A stretch of 7,775 nt of DNA from CAYFUL01 sp964346375. GTDB taxonomy: Bacteria; Bacillota; Clostridia; Tissierellales; Peptoniphilaceae. Shown one piece after another: positions 6,612-7,775 of the stretch (positions are counted from its first letter, which is position 1; every line of letters begins with the position of its first letter). Where the stretch lies: assembly GCA_964346375.1 (NCBI GenBank), contig CAYFUL010000064.1, positions 1 through 7,775 on the forward strand, given 5' to 3'. The notes beneath the pieces are model-generated. The model worked only from the letters and a program-made list of their open reading frames with translations, was not told where the DNA came from and did no database searches. Made by a program: the position numbers and the translations under genes.

Positions 6612-7775
6612 ATGATTACATTTTTTGTGGGGTAGCACTATTATTAATAGGTTATTTCGTATACTCAAGAATTATTGAGAAAATATTTGGAATAGAAACT
6701 AATAGAACTACACCAGCGTACGTACTACAGGATAATTTAGACTATATTCCCATGAGTAAAAGTAAAAATGCAATAATTGAGTTATTAAATATTGCAGGTA
6801 CTGGACCAATTTTTGGACCAATTATGGGAGCACTATATGGACCAGTTGCCTATATTTGGATTGTACTGGGATGTATTTTTGCAGGAGCAGTACACGACTA
6901 CATGGTAGGTATGATCTCCCTTAGAAATAATGGAGTAAATCTACCAGAACTTGCTAGTAGATATCTTGGAAAGGGATTTAGACATGTAGTAAATATTTTC
7001 TCAATGATTTTACTACTATTGGTTGGTACTGTATTTGTAATGAGTCCAGCAAACTTAATTCTGTCTGTACTTCCAGGAAATATTCCACTAATCGTAATTA
7101 TTTTATTAATTTTTGTTTACTACCTAATTTCAACTATACTTCCAATTGATAAGGCAATGGGAAAAGTATATCCATGGTTTGGTGCAATACTAATTATTAG
7201 TACTATAGCCATAGGTGTTAGACTTCTTCTAAGTGGACAGACATTACCAGAATTAAATCTTTCTACTCTAAGAAATATGCAACCTAGTGGAATTCCAATT
7301 TTCCCAGGAATGTTCTTTACAATTTCCTGTGGAGCACTTTCAGGATTTCACTCAACTCAAGCTCCAATGGTAGCTAGAACTTTACAAAATGAAAAGGATG
7401 GAAGATTTGTATTCTATGGAATGATGCTTGCTGAGGGAATTATTGCAATGATTTGGACTGCAGCATCTCTTACTCTATTTGATGGATTAACTCTACAAGA
7501 ACTTATTAAAGTTGGAACTCCTTCAATGGTTGTAAATAAGGTTTCAATTCTTCTACTTGGCTCTGTAATGGGTTACTTTGCAATAGCAGGAGTTATTGTA
7601 CTTCCACTATCTTCAGGTATATCTGCATTTAGATCTCTTAGACTTATTATTACAGAGTATCTAAATATTAAACAGGATACTATTAAAAAGATTTTAATGT
7701 TAACTATTCCAGTTTATATTATTTCATTTGCACTGACTTTCCTAGACTTTCAATTCCTATGTAGATATTTTAACT
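6612..7775 (+). CDS. cstA: CstA-family carbon starvation/pyruvate-peptide transporter, frameshifted near its start, 3'-truncated by window edge
   Basis: This is an integral membrane transporter of the CstA family, whose E. coli members CstA and BtsT import pyruvate or peptides; the substrate here is inferred. The ATG at 6612 encodes MITFFVG and then an in-frame TAG (6633-6635). The family sequence VALLLIGYFVYSRIIEK resumes in the -1 frame at 6632 and stays open to the edge, 381 codons. Joined, about 388 residues are visible. Family hallmarks are AGTGPIFGPIMGALYGP (from residue 62), FAGAVHDY (His95, Asp96), LRNNGVNLPELASRYLG, and SGFHSTQAPMVART (His247) followed by NEKDGRFVFYGMMLAEG. Many hydrophobic segments fit a multi-pass protein. 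Near the edge LCRYFN has Cys384 where I recall a conserved Trp (WRYF). The gene has its own promoter. It is either a recent frameshift mutant, a sequencing error, or read by -1 slippage; the intact remainder argues against old decay. Confidence 0.87.
6627..6635 (+). other. Frameshift junction in the CstA-family gene (GTG GGG TAG)
   Basis: In the frame of the ATG at 6612 the codons here are GTG, GGG and TAG stop. Reading GGG one base back (6629-6631) continues as GTA GCA CTA, which restores the family N-terminus with no residue gained or lost. The GGGG run at 6629-6632 is therefore equivalent to one missing G from an ancestral GGGGG, or to a -1 slip site in front of a stop codon. Confidence 0.85.

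Noticed and set aside
6551..6631. ATG at 6551 opens the same frame as the CstA body, giving an uninterrupted ORF with an extra N-terminus (MVVKFYNLWVLF...).
   Set aside because: It lies between the -35 and -10 of the predicted promoter, upstream of the likely transcript start. It has no ribosome binding site, and its leader translates through the real GGAGG site. The encoded extension does not look like the family.
6629..6632. Phase-variable homopolymer switching the CstA-family gene on and off.
   Set aside because: Four G residues are too few for efficient slipped-strand phase variation, which usually needs about eight or more.
6752..6760. In-frame ATG at 6752 as an alternative start for the CstA-family gene.
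   Set aside because: It would remove the first membrane segment and conserved N-terminus, and no ribosome binding site precedes it.

Overview
The window is an AT-rich stretch (roughly one third G+C by eye) with all genes on the + strand. Strong GGAGG-type ribosome binding sites, heavy AGA (Arg), GGA (Gly) and CTA/TTA (Leu) codon use, and the protein types all point to a low-G+C Firmicute, most likely an anaerobe of the Clostridia/Tissierellia kind. That placement is inference; no rRNA or other decisive marker is present.

Layout: (1) Bases 1-2140 hold the 3' two thirds of ileS, an isoleucyl-tRNA synthetase that resembles the eukaryote-like (type 2) bacterial enzymes. A compact hairpin terminator follows directly. 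(2) A 79-bp gap carries a good sigma-A-type promoter (TTGTTT, 17 bp, TATAAT) and a strong ribosome binding site for a TTG-started gene. (3) Bases 2220-6494 hold a tight three-gene operon: aconitase (acn), NAD-type isocitrate dehydrogenase (icd) and citrate synthase (gltA). The first junction has a 1-bp gap and the second a 1-bp overlap. The operon ends at a U-rich hairpin terminator. (4) A second promoter (TTTACA, 19 bp, TATAAT) then drives a CstA-family membrane transporter gene, which runs off the right edge.

The three operon enzymes catalyse consecutive steps from acetyl-CoA plus oxaloacetate through citrate and isocitrate to 2-oxoglutarate. This is the oxidative arm of the TCA cycle, which many anaerobes keep to make glutamate. 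No other TCA enzyme is visible here. The CstA relative may import pyruvate or peptides. Its closeness to the operon suggests a carbon-supply link, but it has its own promoter and a terminator separates the two.

The one real anomaly is at the start of the CstA-family gene. The well-placed ATG at 6612 (ideal ribosome binding site, family-like N-terminus) hits an in-frame TAG after seven codons. The rest of the family sequence continues in the -1 frame for at least 381 codons with no stop. The junction lies on a GGGG run, so a single missing G (mutation or sequencing error) or a -1 ribosomal slip would both give the normal N-terminus. I found no mobile element, CRISPR array, RNA gene or novel defence-like system; apart from this frameshift the window is ordinary core metabolism.
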